This document shows, in pieces, positions 22,897 through 31,857 of a DNA stretch of 48,574 nt; within the stretch, counting starts at the first letter, position 1, and each line of letters begins with the position of its first letter. The notes beneath the pieces are model-generated. The model had not been told where the DNA came from. It was given only the letters and a program-made list of their open reading frames with translations, and did not search any database. The DNA lies in contig JAFLVH010000005.1 of NCBI GenBank assembly GCA_022508365.1, positions 1 to 48,574 of the forward strand, read 5' to 3'. The DNA comes from Clostridiales bacterium. Its GTDB lineage: Bacteria; Bacillota; Clostridia; Christensenellales; Pumilibacteraceae. The position numbers and the translations under genes are program-made.

Positions 22897-23800
22897 CATG
22901 AGCGGATTGGAGATAAAGCGCGAAATAACCAAGGCCAACCCTCGCGGCGCGGAGTGCCGTGCGATGCTGTCCGGCTTTGTGCGCTCGTGCATGTCGCTGT
23001 CTGTTACCAAGAAGGACGGCGTGCAGCTAATACTCGATTGTCAGACCGATTTTGTGCGTGATTACATAGCCGTTGCTATGAAAAATATGCTTGACGTCTC
23101 ATCGGCGGATAGCTCCGAGCTTGTGTATGCCAATCCCGAAAGCTTGCTTGCGGGACTTGACATAACGGTAAAGGGCGGAGGCTACGAAATCGCCGGTATA
23201 CCCAATATGACAGAGGAAAACGAGTCGGCATACATTCGCGGCGTGTTTTTGGGCTGCGGCAGCTTTTCCGCGCATTACTCGGACGGCACGGACGGGCATA
23301 GGGGCGGCTATCATCTGGAATTTTCTGTGCTTAGCGAGAGCTTTGCGGACGAGCTAATAGACCTACTTAAAAGCCGCGAGGTGGTTATGCACAAGATGGA
23401 GCGTGCGGACAAGTATGTCGTGTACGCCAAGGATATAGAAAACATAAGCAACTGCTTGGCGCTTATGCGGCTGGGACGGCAGGTGGTCAAGCTAAATGAC
23501 ACTGCAGCGGCGCTTTCCATGCGGCGCGACGCAAACCGCAGAGCCAACTGCGACGACGCCAACACGACCAGGACGGCAAATGCCGCGGTGGACGTAATCA
23601 ACGCGATACAGCTAATACAAAGCACTGTAGGGCTTGACACTCTTCCGCCCAAGCTGGTCGAGGCGGCGGACGCGCGACTGAACTCGCCCGAGGCGACGCT
23701 TTCGGATTTGGCTTTTGAGCTGGGCATATCCAAGTCCGGGCTCAAGCACAGGTTTGACAAAATAATAGAGATATCGGGACAATTGGCAAAAAACAATTAA
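22889..23800 (+). CDS. whiA: WhiA, DNA-binding division/sporulation regulator
   Basis: 303 residues. The N-terminal half is the LAGLIDADG-homing-endonuclease-like fold without nuclease function (ESAYIRGVFLGCGSFS, KMERADKYVVYAKD); the C-terminal helix-turn-helix has LSDLAFELGISKSGLKHRF. WhiA controls sporulation genes in Streptomyces and affects division and chromosome segregation in Bacillus. The ATG at 22889 overlaps the PHP gene and follows GGGGGAAAGACAA; an earlier in-frame start inside PHP is not supported. dnaE starts 15 nt after its end. Confidence 0.95.
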   Translation: MANMSGLEIKREITKANPRGAECRAMLSGFVRSCMSLSVTKKDGVQLILDCQTDFVRDYIAVAMKNMLDVSSADSSELVYANPESLLAGLDITVKGGGYEIAGIPNMTEENESAYIRGVFLGCGSFSAHYSDGTDGHRGGYHLEFSVLSESFADELIDLLKSREVVMHKMERADKYVVYAKDIENISNCLALMRLGRQVVKLNDTAAALSMRRDANRRANCDDANTTRTANAAVDVINAIQLIQSTVGLDTLPPKLVEAADARLNSPEATLSDLAFELGISKSGLKHRFDKIIEISGQLAKNN

Positions 23801-23815
23801 GGATAGGTTAATAAA

Positions 23816-26800
23816 GTGGAAGAGAAAAGCTTAAAAGAATTTGCGCATTTACACGTTCATACGGAGTTTTCTTTGCTTGACGGAGCGGTCCGCACCGACA
23901 AGGTTTTTGCGTTGTGCGAGGAGAATAATATACCGGCAATTGCCATGACAGACCACGGCAATATGTACGGGGCGATAGAGTTTTTGAAGGCGGCGGTCAA
24001 GTACACAGACAAGGACGCGGATTTTTTAAAGTTTATGAAGGAGCGTCGTCCGTTTAAGGTGAAACCCATTATCGGCTGCGAGGTGTATATGACGGAGAAT
24101 ATGCACGTGCGCGAAAAGGGTTTAAACGGCGCGCCGCCCAAGCTCAACCATTTGGTGTTGCTGGCAAAAAACGAGGTCGGATATCACAACCTTGTAAAAA
24201 TCGTGTCGGCAGGCTACACCGATGGCATGTACTACAAGCCGCGCGTGGACTTTGACCTCATAAAGGCGCACAGCGAGGGGCTTATAGTGTTGTCGGCGTG
24301 TCTTGCGGGCGTCATTCCGCAGGCTATACTCAACAATAATTTTGCGCTTGCCGACGAGTGGATAAAAAAGTTCAAGGCGGTGTTCGGCGAGGATTTTTAT
24401 GTGGAAATACAAAACCACAATATTGCCGACCAAAAGAAGGTGCTTCCGCATTTATTGCGGCTTGCGCGTGAAAACGACGTCAAGGTTGTCGCCACCAACG
24501 ACGCGCACTATCTGACCAAAGAAGACTCCAAGATGCAAAAGGTGCTTATGGCAATTTCCTTCCACAACGTGTTGGAGGACGACGACGTCAGCGGTGATAT
24601 GTCGGGCACTATCTCTGACGATAAGTACTTTCCCACCGAGGAGTTTTACATCAAAAATTACGACGAGATGTACGAGGCGCTGCCGTACGAGGACGCTTTG
24701 TCCGTCACTCTAGAAATAGCCGACAAGTGCGACCCGTACTTTATCCGCAAGGAGCCGCTTTTGCCCGGCTACACGCCGCCTGACGGGCTATCAGGCGAGC
24801 AGTATCTTCGTAAGCTCACTTTCGACGGACTGAAGGTTCGTTACGGCGAGATCACAGACGAGATAAAAACACGCGCCGAATACGAGCTTGGCATAATAGA
24901 AAAGCTCAAGTTTGTCGACTACTTTCTTATAGTATGGGACTTTATCCACTATGCGGAGAGCAACGGTATTCCCGTAGGGCTCGGGCGTGGTAGCGGCGCA
25001 GGCAGTATCGTGGCGTATGCGACCGGCATAACCAAGATTGATCCGCTCAAATACAACCTCATTTTCGAGCGCTTCCTCAATCCCGAGCGCGTCAGCAATC
25101 CCGACTTTGATATAGACTTTTGCGTGGACCGACGCGGCGAGGTTATAGACTATGTAACGCGAAAGTACGGTGAAAACAACGTGTCGCAGATAGCCACGTT
25201 TGGCACAATGGCGACTAAGGCGGCTATAAAGGACGTGGGGCGCGTGTTTGACCTGCCGTTTTCCGAGGTCAACAACATAACCAAAATGATTCCGCGCGGC
25301 ATGGAAAAGCTGCACATTAAGGACCTATTGGGCAGGGGCAAGGACAAAGAGGGCAATCCCATTCCCGGCGTTCCCGAGCTTATGGAGCTGTACGAAAACG
25401 ATCCGCAGGCAAAAAAGGTGCTTGACATGGCGGAAAAAATAGAGGGCATGCCGCGCCAGATAGGCATGCACGCCGCCGGCGTCATAATATGCCGCGACCC
25501 GATTGCAGACCACGTTCCGCTTGCCAGGACCAACGAGGACGTGATTGTCACGCAGTACGATATGATCGTGGACGAGGAGCTGGGGCTTTTAAAAATGGAC
25601 TTTTTGGGGCTTACCACGCTTACCGATATAAAAAAGGCCAGTGATTATATACGGCAGCAGCACGGCGTGGAAGTGGACTTTGTCAAGCTCGGTTACGACG
25701 ATCCCAAGGTGTACGAGCTTATAGGCAGCGGCAACACCGAGGCGGTGTTCCAGCTGGAATCGGGCGGCATGAAAAACTTTATGCGAGAGCTGCAGCCGTC
25801 CAATCTTGAGGACGTAATAGCAGGTATTTCGCTTTATCGTCCCGGTCCCATGGACGCCATTCCCGACTTTATCAAAAACAAAAAGAACCCCGATAAAATC
25901 GTGTATATGCATCCGTCATTGCAGCCGATACTCAGCGTCACGTACGGCATAATCGTGTACCAGGAACAGGTTATGGACATTGTGCGCACGCTTGCAGGTT
26001 ATTCCATGGGCGGCGCTGACGGCATCCGCAAAATGATGAGCAAAAAGAAGTTCAAGGAGATGGAAGCCGAACGCAAGGTGTTTATACACGGCGGCACCGA
26101 TAAAAAGACGGGCTATAAAATTTGCGGTGCGGTGGCAAACGGAGTGCCTGCGGAATTGGCAAACGAGATTTACGACATGCTAATCAAGTTTGCAAGCTAT
26201 GGCTTTAACAAATCTCACGCGGCGGCATACGCGCACGTTACGTACCAGACCGCGTATCTTAAACGTTATTATCCCGTCGAATATTTTACGGCGGTGCTGA
26301 ACAACCGCATAACCAAGCTGGACGAGCTTACGCACTATCTTTCTTATATGAAGGAAGCTAAAATAGCCGTTCTGCCGCCCAATATAAATAAGTCGGGCGC
26401 TGAGTACAGCGTGGAGAACGGAAGCGTGCGCATAGGCATGGGCGCCATAAAGGGCGTGGGTGTGCCTGTGATAAACAAGATTGTAGAGGAGCGCGTTAAA
26501 AACGGCGAGTTCACCGACTTTGTGGAGTTTGTCAGACGCATGGCGGACGCCGACAGCGGCAAGACTCTACTAAACCGCAGAATGGTGGAATCGCTCATCT
26601 ATGCCGGCGCGTTTGACTGCTTCGGAAAAAAGCGTTCGGTGCTTATTGCGGCATTCCCGGCGGTTATGGAGCAGGTGAATAAGGAGCGCGAGGCCAAGCT
26701 TAGCGGACAGATGTCGTTTTTTGACGTCGCGCCCGAAATCCGCACCGAGTTCAGGTATCCCGATGTGGACGAGTATTCGCCGTCCGAAAAGTATAAGCGC

Positions 26801-27412
26801 GAAAAAGAGGTTGCAGGCGTGTACCTGTCAGGACATCCCTTATCGGCGTATATAGATAAGCTAAAAGGCTTTGGCATAAACACGTCCATGCTCAATCCCG
26901 ATTTGGAGGAATGTCCGCCGGACGGCACCAAGATCACCATAGGCGGTATGCTCACTTCCACCGTTAACAAAATGACCAAAAAGGGCAATCCCATGGGCAC
27001 GGCGGTATTGGAGGATTTATACGGCACGGTGGAGGTGGTTGCGTTTAACAAGACGTACGAGCGCATTAAGCCGCTGTGGATAAAGGACACCGTTGTGGCA
27101 ATCACCGGCACAATCAAGTCGGGCGACAGCGACGTGTCTATCTTTGTGGACGACATAAAACCGTTTGACGAGGCGGACGCCATGCCTGGCAAGATCTGCT
27201 GTTACTTCTCGCTGAAGGACGCTCAAGTGCTTGCCGAAATCCGCGAGATTGTGGAGGCGTACAAGGGCAGGGACATAATATACATTAAAAATACGGACGA
27301 CGATAAGCTGTATAAGCTTAGCGACAGCTTCGATATAAATTCGCTGTCAAAAAGCGAGCTTTGCGCCGTCTTGGGCGGAGAAAACGTAAAAGAGCAGCGT
27401 CCGCAGCAGTAA
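23816..27412 (+). CDS. dnaE: DNA polymerase III alpha subunit DnaE
   Basis: 1198 residues, started by GTG with AAGGAT about 11 nt upstream. Domains: N-terminal PHP (HLHVHTEFSLLDG, MTDHGNMYG, GCEVYM, LSACLAG, ATNDAHYL), the C-family polymerase core with the catalytic Asp pair in NPDFDIDFC, a helix-hairpin-helix region near 880 and an OB fold near 1040. All metal-binding His/Asp/Glu/Cys of the PHP site appear kept, unlike E. coli, so a proofreading or pyrophosphatase activity is possible. In low-GC Gram-positives PolC is usually the main replicase and DnaE helps with primer extension; PolC is not in the window. Last of the murB-PHP-whiA-dnaE run. Confidence 0.97.
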   Translation: MEEKSLKEFAHLHVHTEFSLLDGAVRTDKVFALCEENNIPAIAMTDHGNMYGAIEFLKAAVKYTDKDADFLKFMKERRPFKVKPIIGCEVYMTENMHVREKGLNGAPPKLNHLVLLAKNEVGYHNLVKIVSAGYTDGMYYKPRVDFDLIKAHSEGLIVLSACLAGVIPQAILNNNFALADEWIKKFKAVFGEDFYVEIQNHNIADQKKVLPHLLRLARENDVKVVATNDAHYLTKEDSKMQKVLMAISFHNVLEDDDVSGDMSGTISDDKYFPTEEFYIKNYDEMYEALPYEDALSVTLEIADKCDPYFIRKEPLLPGYTPPDGLSGEQYLRKLTFDGLKVRYGEITDEIKTRAEYELGIIEKLKFVDYFLIVWDFIHYAESNGIPVGLGRGSGAGSIVAYATGITKIDPLKYNLIFERFLNPERVSNPDFDIDFCVDRRGEVIDYVTRKYGENNVSQIATFGTMATKAAIKDVGRVFDLPFSEVNNITKMIPRGMEKLHIKDLLGRGKDKEGNPIPGVPELMELYENDPQAKKVLDMAEKIEGMPRQIGMHAAGVIICRDPIADHVPLARTNEDVIVTQYDMIVDEELGLLKMDFLGLTTLTDIKKASDYIRQQHGVEVDFVKLGYDDPKVYELIGSGNTEAVFQLESGGMKNFMRELQPSNLEDVIAGISLYRPGPMDAIPDFIKNKKNPDKIVYMHPSLQPILSVTYGIIVYQEQVMDIVRTLAGYSMGGADGIRKMMSKKKFKEMEAERKVFIHGGTDKKTGYKICGAVANGVPAELANEIYDMLIKFASYGFNKSHAAAYAHVTYQTAYLKRYYPVEYFTAVLNNRITKLDELTHYLSYMKEAKIAVLPPNINKSGAEYSVENGSVRIGMGAIKGVGVPVINKIVEERVKNGEFTDFVEFVRRMADADSGKTLLNRRMVESLIYAGAFDCFGKKRSVLIAAFPAVMEQVNKEREAKLSGQMSFFDVAPEIRTEFRYPDVDEYSPSEKYKREKEVAGVYLSGHPLSAYIDKLKGFGINTSMLNPDLEECPPDGTKITIGGMLTSTVNKMTKKGNPMGTAVLEDLYGTVEVVAFNKTYERIKPLWIKDTVVAITGTIKSGDSDVSIFVDDIKPFDEADAMPGKICCYFSLKDAQVLAEIREIVEAYKGRDIIYIKNTDDDKLYKLSDSFDINSLSKSELCAVLGGENVKEQRPQQ

Positions 27413-27453
27413 AAAATCAAATAAAATTTTTATTATAAGATATTAAAAAAGTC

Positions 27454-27482
27454 TTTATTTTTGATTGTGGTTGTGGTATAAT
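27454..27482 (+). promoter_or_regulatory. Probable promoter of pfkA
   Basis: A good TATAAT (27477-27482) with a weak TTTATT 17 bp upstream (27454-27459). The leader is about 45 nt and ends in AAAGGAGAGATT. Confidence 0.5.
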
Positions 27483-27532
27483 ATACTGTAATATTTATTA
27501 GCAACATTTATAGCAACGTAAAAGGAGAGATT

Positions 27533-28492
27533 ATGAAAAAAATAGCGGTTTTGACAAGCGGCGGCGACGCGCCCGGCATGAATGCGGCAATCCGCGCTGT
27601 GGTCAGGTACGGCATCGGCATGGGTATGGAGGTCATGGGCGTAGAGCGCGGTCTTCAGGGGCTTATTGACAATCTGTTCAAGCCGATGGGCATGCGCGAC
27701 GTTTCGGACATTATTCACCGCGGCGGCACGGTGCTTAAAACCGCGCGCAGCCTGGAGTTCAAGACTGAAGAGGGACAGCAAAAGGCGATTAAAAATCTGC
27801 GCGCAAACGGCGTGGAAGGCATTATTGTCATAGGCGGCGACGGTTCGTTTATGGGCGCAAAGGCGCTTACCGACCGCGGTTTTCCGTCAATCGGCATTCC
27901 CGGCACGATAGACAACGACTTGGCGTACACCGATTACACGCTCGGCTTCGACACCGCGTGCAACACAATACTAGATGCCATCAACAAGATTCGCGACACA
28001 ATGAGTTCGCACGAGCGCGTATCTATAATAGAGGTCATGGGAAGGAACTGCGGCGACCTCGCGCTTTACACCGGGCTTTGCGGCGGCGCGGAGGTGATTA
28101 TCGTGCCCGAGCATCCGCTTAACATAGATCAGATTATAGACATACTGGGCGGCGGAATGAAGCACGGAAAGACCAGCGGAATAATAGTACTGGCAGAGGG
28201 CGCGGGGCATGCGGACGATCTTAAGGTTCAGCTTGCCGAGCGCACCGATATGGTGGTCAAGTCCACTCGGCTCGGTCACGTTCAGCGTGGCGGCAGCCCG
28301 TCCTGCCGCGACAGATACCTCGGCACATGCTTTGGCGTGCGCGCGGTTGAGCTACTTAAACAGGGCATAGGCAACCGTATCGTCGGCATCAAAAACCACG
28401 AGTTCTACGACATGGATATCGTTGAGGGCGTCGCCATGAAAAAGGAATTCGACATAGACCTTTACCAAAAGGCAATGATTGTCGGAAGGTAG
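27533..28492 (+). CDS. pfkA: ATP-dependent 6-phosphofructokinase
   Basis: 319 residues, the standard bacterial length. It commits fructose-6-phosphate to glycolysis. ATP-site motif TSGGDAPGMNAAIR at the N-terminus; GGDGSFMGA with Gly-Asp-Gly-Ser indicating ATP rather than pyrophosphate use; catalytic PGTIDNDLAYTDYT; EVMGRNCGDLA; and RLGHVQRGGSPSC. A strong ribosome site (AAAGGAGAG) precedes the ATG. It has its own promoter region and a strong terminator. In many relatives a pyruvate kinase gene follows pfkA; none is seen here. Confidence 0.97.
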   Translation: MKKIAVLTSGGDAPGMNAAIRAVVRYGIGMGMEVMGVERGLQGLIDNLFKPMGMRDVSDIIHRGGTVLKTARSLEFKTEEGQQKAIKNLRANGVEGIIVIGGDGSFMGAKALTDRGFPSIGIPGTIDNDLAYTDYTLGFDTACNTILDAINKIRDTMSSHERVSIIEVMGRNCGDLALYTGLCGGAEVIIVPEHPLNIDQIIDILGGGMKHGKTSGIIVLAEGAGHADDLKVQLAERTDMVVKSTRLGHVQRGGSPSCRDRYLGTCFGVRAVELLKQGIGNRIVGIKNHEFYDMDIVEGVAMKKEFDIDLYQKAMIVGR

Positions 28493-28530
28493 AAGCAATC
28501 AAATTACAGGTTTTTTATTCGCATAAAAAA

Positions 28531-28563
28531 ATATGCTTTGAAACGGTTCAAAGCATATTTTTG
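28531..28563. terminator. Bidirectional terminator between pfkA and the small membrane protein gene
   Basis: Perfect 12-bp stem ATATGCTTTGAA / TTCAAAGCATAT (28531-28542 with 28547-28558), ACGG loop, A and T flanks. Confidence 0.85.
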
Positions 28564-28582
28564 TTTTAATTGATAGGTTGTT

Positions 28583-28813
28583 TTACTCTTTTATGTAGCC
28601 GATATTTCTTTCATTGTTGGGATTGAACATTAAATTGCAAATCGCAGCAACAAAAGGGTAAATTCCGGAAGTGATTATTCCCCAGCCGAAATATCCGAGC
28701 GTCCTGGATGTATATCCGGCAGGCTTCAATGACGTATGATTGATGATGAAGCTTCCGATAAAGCCCAGGAAAAACGTGAGTAAAAATCTCACAAGATTGT
28801 TGTTATCGTCCAT
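28583..28813 (-). CDS. Small integral membrane protein, function unknown
   Basis: 76 residues from the ATG at 28811-28813, chosen for AAAGGAG upstream; a longer in-frame ORF would start upstream of the promoter. Two hydrophobic segments (about 7-22 and 40-58) surround a loop HTSLKPAGYTSRTLGY, and the tail NPNNERNIGYIKE is polar. I recognise the pattern as a small conserved membrane family of gut Firmicutes but know no function for it. It has a consensus promoter and shares the pfkA terminator, so it is a real, independently expressed gene. Confidence 0.75.
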   Translation of the reverse strand: MDDNNNLVRFLLTFFLGFIGSFIINHTSLKPAGYTSRTLGYFGWGIITSGIYPFVAAICNLMFNPNNERNIGYIKE

Positions 28814-28844
28814 AGTTTTCTCCTTTGTGTTTGTTGTTAAAAAA

Positions 28845-28873
28845 AGTATATCACACAAGCCCGACTTTGTCAA
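28845..28873 (-). promoter_or_regulatory. Consensus promoter of the small membrane protein gene
   Basis: Minus strand TTGACA (28868-28873), 17-bp spacer, TATACT (28845-28850). Confidence 0.8.
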
Positions 28874-28943
28874 ATAAAATAATATAGTTGAAGCACGGAA
28901 CTATGGCGCGAAAGAGTACGTGCGATTAAATTAGTCAAATATA

Positions 28944-28980
28944 AACGGGCGCTCGATACTTTGAACACCCGTTGTTTTAT
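28944..28980 (-). terminator. Weak terminator-like hairpin after fba
   Basis: AACGGG (28944-28949) pairs with CCCGTT (28968-28973) plus one inner pair across a mismatch, with a long loop. On the minus strand the following T tract is broken, so the call is tentative. Confidence 0.4.
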
Positions 28981-29045
28981 GTATAGTTTTTTCAGAAAGT
29001 AGCGGATTGTTTACCTATCACTCTACACTCTGAAATCTTAACTCG

Positions 29046-29975
29046 TTATGCTTTGCCTGCGCAGCCAAGCACATGAACAAGCTTATGACGTACGCATTCG
29101 GTAACGAGCGCTCTGCCGTCGCCAAGGTACTGACGAGGGTCGAAGTGGGCGGGGTTTTCGGCAAAGTGTTTGCGCACCGCCGCGGTAAAGGCAAGGCGAA
29201 GGTCGGAATCTACGTTTATCTTGCATACCGCCATGGACGAGGCTTTTCTAAGCATTTCCTCGGGAATGCCCTTTGCGCCGGGCATGGTGCCGCCGAAGTC
29301 GTTGACCATTTTTACATAGTCGGGGAGTACCGAGCTTGCGCCGTGAAGAACGATGGGGAATTTGGGAAGGAGTTTGGAAACCTTTTCCAAAATGTCGAAG
29401 CGAAGCTTGGCGTCGCCTTTGAACTTGAATGCACCGTGGCTTGTGCCTATCGCGATAGCGAGCGAGTCAACGCCGGTCTTTGCGACAAACTCCGCGGCCT
29501 CATCGGGATCGGTGTACAGCGCGTCGGATTCGGAAACCTTTACATTGTCCTCTACGCCTGCAAGACGACCGAGCTCGGCCTCTACAGTCACGCCGTGATC
29601 GTGAGCGTACTGCACCACTTGCGACGTGATTTTTATGTTTTCCGCAAGTGGGTGAGAGGACGCGTCTATCATGACGGAAGTAAATCCGTACTTAATGACT
29701 TCCACACAGAGATCGTAGGAATTGCCGTGATCGAGGTGCAAGCAGATGGGCAATCCCGAATCCTCCACGGCGGCCTGAACCATCTTTGTCAAGTATTTGG
29801 GGTTGGCATACTTGATGGCGCTTGAGGACACCTGAAGGATGAGGGGGGCATTTTCGGCTTTGCCTGCCTCGACTATACCCTGGATAGTCTCCATGTTGTT
29901 GATGTTGAATGCGCCAATGGCGTATCCGCCTTCATAAGCCTTTGCGAACATGTCTTTAGTGTTAACTAACGGCAT
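29046..29975 (-). CDS. fba: Class II fructose-bisphosphate aldolase
   Basis: 309 residues. This zinc enzyme cleaves fructose-1,6-bisphosphate to dihydroxyacetone phosphate and glyceraldehyde-3-phosphate. Zinc and catalytic motifs: LHLDHG, EAELGRLAGVED, AIGTSHGAFKF and IVLHGASS. The start MPLVNTKDMFAKAYEGGYA is typical and follows GGAGGT at 11 nt; a longer in-frame ORF (to 30116) would start upstream of the promoter and run into the divergent gene. The promoter has TGCTATAAT with a poor -35. With pfkA upstream and gap downstream, three glycolytic genes lie within 6 kb, though not in one operon. Confidence 0.97.
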   Translation of the reverse strand: MPLVNTKDMFAKAYEGGYAIGAFNINNMETIQGIVEAGKAENAPLILQVSSSAIKYANPKYLTKMVQAAVEDSGLPICLHLDHGNSYDLCVEVIKYGFTSVMIDASSHPLAENIKITSQVVQYAHDHGVTVEAELGRLAGVEDNVKVSESDALYTDPDEAAEFVAKTGVDSLAIAIGTSHGAFKFKGDAKLRFDILEKVSKLLPKFPIVLHGASSVLPDYVKMVNDFGGTMPGAKGIPEEMLRKASSMAVCKINVDSDLRLAFTAAVRKHFAENPAHFDPRQYLGDGRALVTECVRHKLVHVLGCAGKA

Positions 29976-30045
29976 AATGTGTTGATACCTCCAACATTCA
30001 TTTTTACCATTATAGCACACTTCATAAGATTTGACTACTGTTTTA

Positions 30046-30074
30046 TTGACTTTTTTTTCAAAAAGAATTACAAT
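30046..30074 (+). promoter_or_regulatory. Promoter of the M29 aminopeptidase gene
   Basis: TTGACT (30046-30051), 17-bp spacer, TACAAT (30069-30074), then a short leader with GGGAGG at 30080-30085. Confidence 0.7.
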
Positions 30075-30094
30075 ATTATGGGAGGATAAATTCA

Positions 30095-31210
30095 ATGAAA
30101 GACGAAAGAATGACAAGGCTTGCTAACAACCTGGTAAATTATTCCATTGCGGCAAAAAAGGGCGACAAGGTGCTTATAGAGGCGTTTGACGTGCCGTACC
30201 CGCTTGTAAACGAGATTATCTCCGCGGTTTACGCCGCAGGCGCGCAGGCGTTTGTCACCAACATCGATACGCGCGTTCGGGCTAAACTGCTTAGCGGAGC
30301 GAGCGACGAACAGTTGAAACTGTGGAGCAAGCTGGACGCCGAAGTGATGAAAAATATGGACTGCTATATAGGTCTCCGCGGCGGAAACAACAGTTACGAA
30401 AATTCTATCGTGCCTGCCGATCGCATGGATAAATACATGAGCATTTATTCGCACCCGGTCCACCATGAAATTCGCGTAAAAAAGACGCGCTGGGTGGTGC
30501 TTAGATACCCGTCGCCGTCAATGGCGCAGCTTGCCGGCATGTCTACCGAGGCATTCGAGGACCATTACTTCAACGTATGCAACCTCGATTACGGCAAAAT
30601 GGACAGAGCGATGGACGCGCTAAAAAACCTCATGGAAAAGACGGACAAAGTGCGCCTTGTCGCCAAGGACACCGATCTGACTTTTTCCATTAAAGGTATT
30701 CCGGCTGTTAAATGCTCGGGACACTGCAATATTCCGGACGGCGAGGTGTATACCGCGCCCGTAAAAAATTCCGTCAACGGCGTAATAACATACAATACTC
30801 CCACGGTTTATAACGGCTGCAAGTTCGATTATGTCAGGCTGACGTTTAAGGACGGAAAGATCGTAAAGGCGGAAAGCTCTAACACCGAAAAATCGGACGC
30901 GATTTTCAACACCGATGACGGCGCGCGTTATGTGGGCGAGTTTGCTATCGGCGTCAATCCGTATATTACGGATGCGATATGCGACATATTGTTTGACGAA
31001 AAGATTTCCGGCTCCATTCACTTTACGCCCGGCAGCTGCTACGATGACGCCTACAACGGAAATATCTCCGCAGTGCACTGGGATCTTGTTTTGCGTCAGA
31101 CGCCCGACGTCGGCGGCGGAAAGATTTACTTTGACGACGTGCTCATCCGCGATGACGGCAGGTTTGTAATAAAAGAGCTGTTGGGGCTTAATCCCGAAAA
31201 TTTAAAATAA
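30095..31210 (+). CDS. M29-family aminopeptidase
   Basis: 371 residues. The family (AmpS, aminopeptidase T/II) uses two metal ions to release N-terminal residues from peptides in the cytoplasm. Metal ligands in order: Glu in CNIPDGEVYTAPV, Glu in VGEFAIGVNP, His in GSIHFTPG, His in AVHWDLV and Asp in the C-terminal segment DVLIRDDG. Length is slightly under that of typical members. The start is fixed by GGGAGGATAAATTCA. It is followed 13 nt later by a YcxB-like membrane protein, probably on the same transcript. Confidence 0.9.
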   Translation: MKDERMTRLANNLVNYSIAAKKGDKVLIEAFDVPYPLVNEIISAVYAAGAQAFVTNIDTRVRAKLLSGASDEQLKLWSKLDAEVMKNMDCYIGLRGGNNSYENSIVPADRMDKYMSIYSHPVHHEIRVKKTRWVVLRYPSPSMAQLAGMSTEAFEDHYFNVCNLDYGKMDRAMDALKNLMEKTDKVRLVAKDTDLTFSIKGIPAVKCSGHCNIPDGEVYTAPVKNSVNGVITYNTPTVYNGCKFDYVRLTFKDGKIVKAESSNTEKSDAIFNTDDGARYVGEFAIGVNPYITDAICDILFDEKISGSIHFTPGSCYDDAYNGNISAVHWDLVLRQTPDVGGGKIYFDDVLIRDDGRFVIKELLGLNPENLK

Positions 31211-31223
31211 ACGGAGTATAGTA

Positions 31224-31736
31224 ATGTTTGAACTTAAATACCAAATTACCGACGGCGATATACTTGCGGAAAACAAAAAGATAGCCATGTTCTACTTTTG
31301 TCTGTTCTTTATTGTAGCCGCGGTGGGGCTTGCCGTCGGCATTGTCGCCGTAGTGTTAGATCCGCAAAAGACGATATTCGTTTTGGGCATAATTATTTGT
31401 GTTTTTTCGGGGCTGTTGATGGCGATAGCGCTCTTTATGCTTGTCGCGCCCAAAAACCTTGTAGGTAGCGCCGTGGAAACGGGCGAAAGCGAGCGTAACG
31501 TTGTTATAGACAAAAACGGCATTACGGTGGACAGTAGCAATGTTTCCTCGTTTGCCGATATAACAAAGATTAAAAACAGAAAAACCTATCTTGCGGCGTA
31601 TGTCGGCAAGGACAAGGTGTTTATAGTAAAAAACAGTATCACTTCCGGGCAAAGTTTTTCCGAGCTTTTATCGTACATGATGGAGCGGCAGGGGAAGCTT
31701 TTGTTGACTCCGCAGGATAGCGCGGATGTACAGTAA
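31224..31736 (+). CDS. YcxB-like two-pass membrane protein
   Basis: 170 residues. Two membrane segments (about 22-45 and 50-75) followed by a cytoplasmic beta-rich domain with VVIDKNGITVDSS...FADITKIKNRKTYLAAYVGKDKVFIVKN, the layout of the YcxB-like family (PF14317). No biochemical function is known to me. A CGGAG ribosome site lies upstream. It is likely co-transcribed with the aminopeptidase gene; the gap promoter lies just after it. Confidence 0.65.
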   Translation: MFELKYQITDGDILAENKKIAMFYFCLFFIVAAVGLAVGIVAVVLDPQKTIFVLGIIICVFSGLLMAIALFMLVAPKNLVGSAVETGESERNVVIDKNGITVDSSNVSSFADITKIKNRKTYLAAYVGKDKVFIVKNSITSGQSFSELLSYMMERQGKLLLTPQDSADVQ

Positions 31737-31765
31737 ATTAATATCAAAATAATTGCGATTTTAGC

Positions 31766-31794
31766 TTGACGAAAGAAAATTAAAGGGATATAAT
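31766..31794 (+). promoter_or_regulatory. Promoter of gap
   Basis: TTGACG (31766-31771), 17-bp spacer, TATAAT (31789-31794). The leader has a 6-bp hairpin (AAGCAA...TTGCTT) and ends in TCGGAGG. Confidence 0.8.
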
Positions 31795-31857
31795 ACAAAG
31801 GTAAGCAAAAGCATATTGCTTAAATAATTATCAAGAAAAATTTTTTCGGAGGATTTT

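Noticed and set aside
29976-30116. N-terminal extension of fructose-bisphosphate aldolase
   Set aside because: It would start upstream of the promoter and overlap the divergent aminopeptidase gene; the family start MPLVNTKDMF has a ribosome site.
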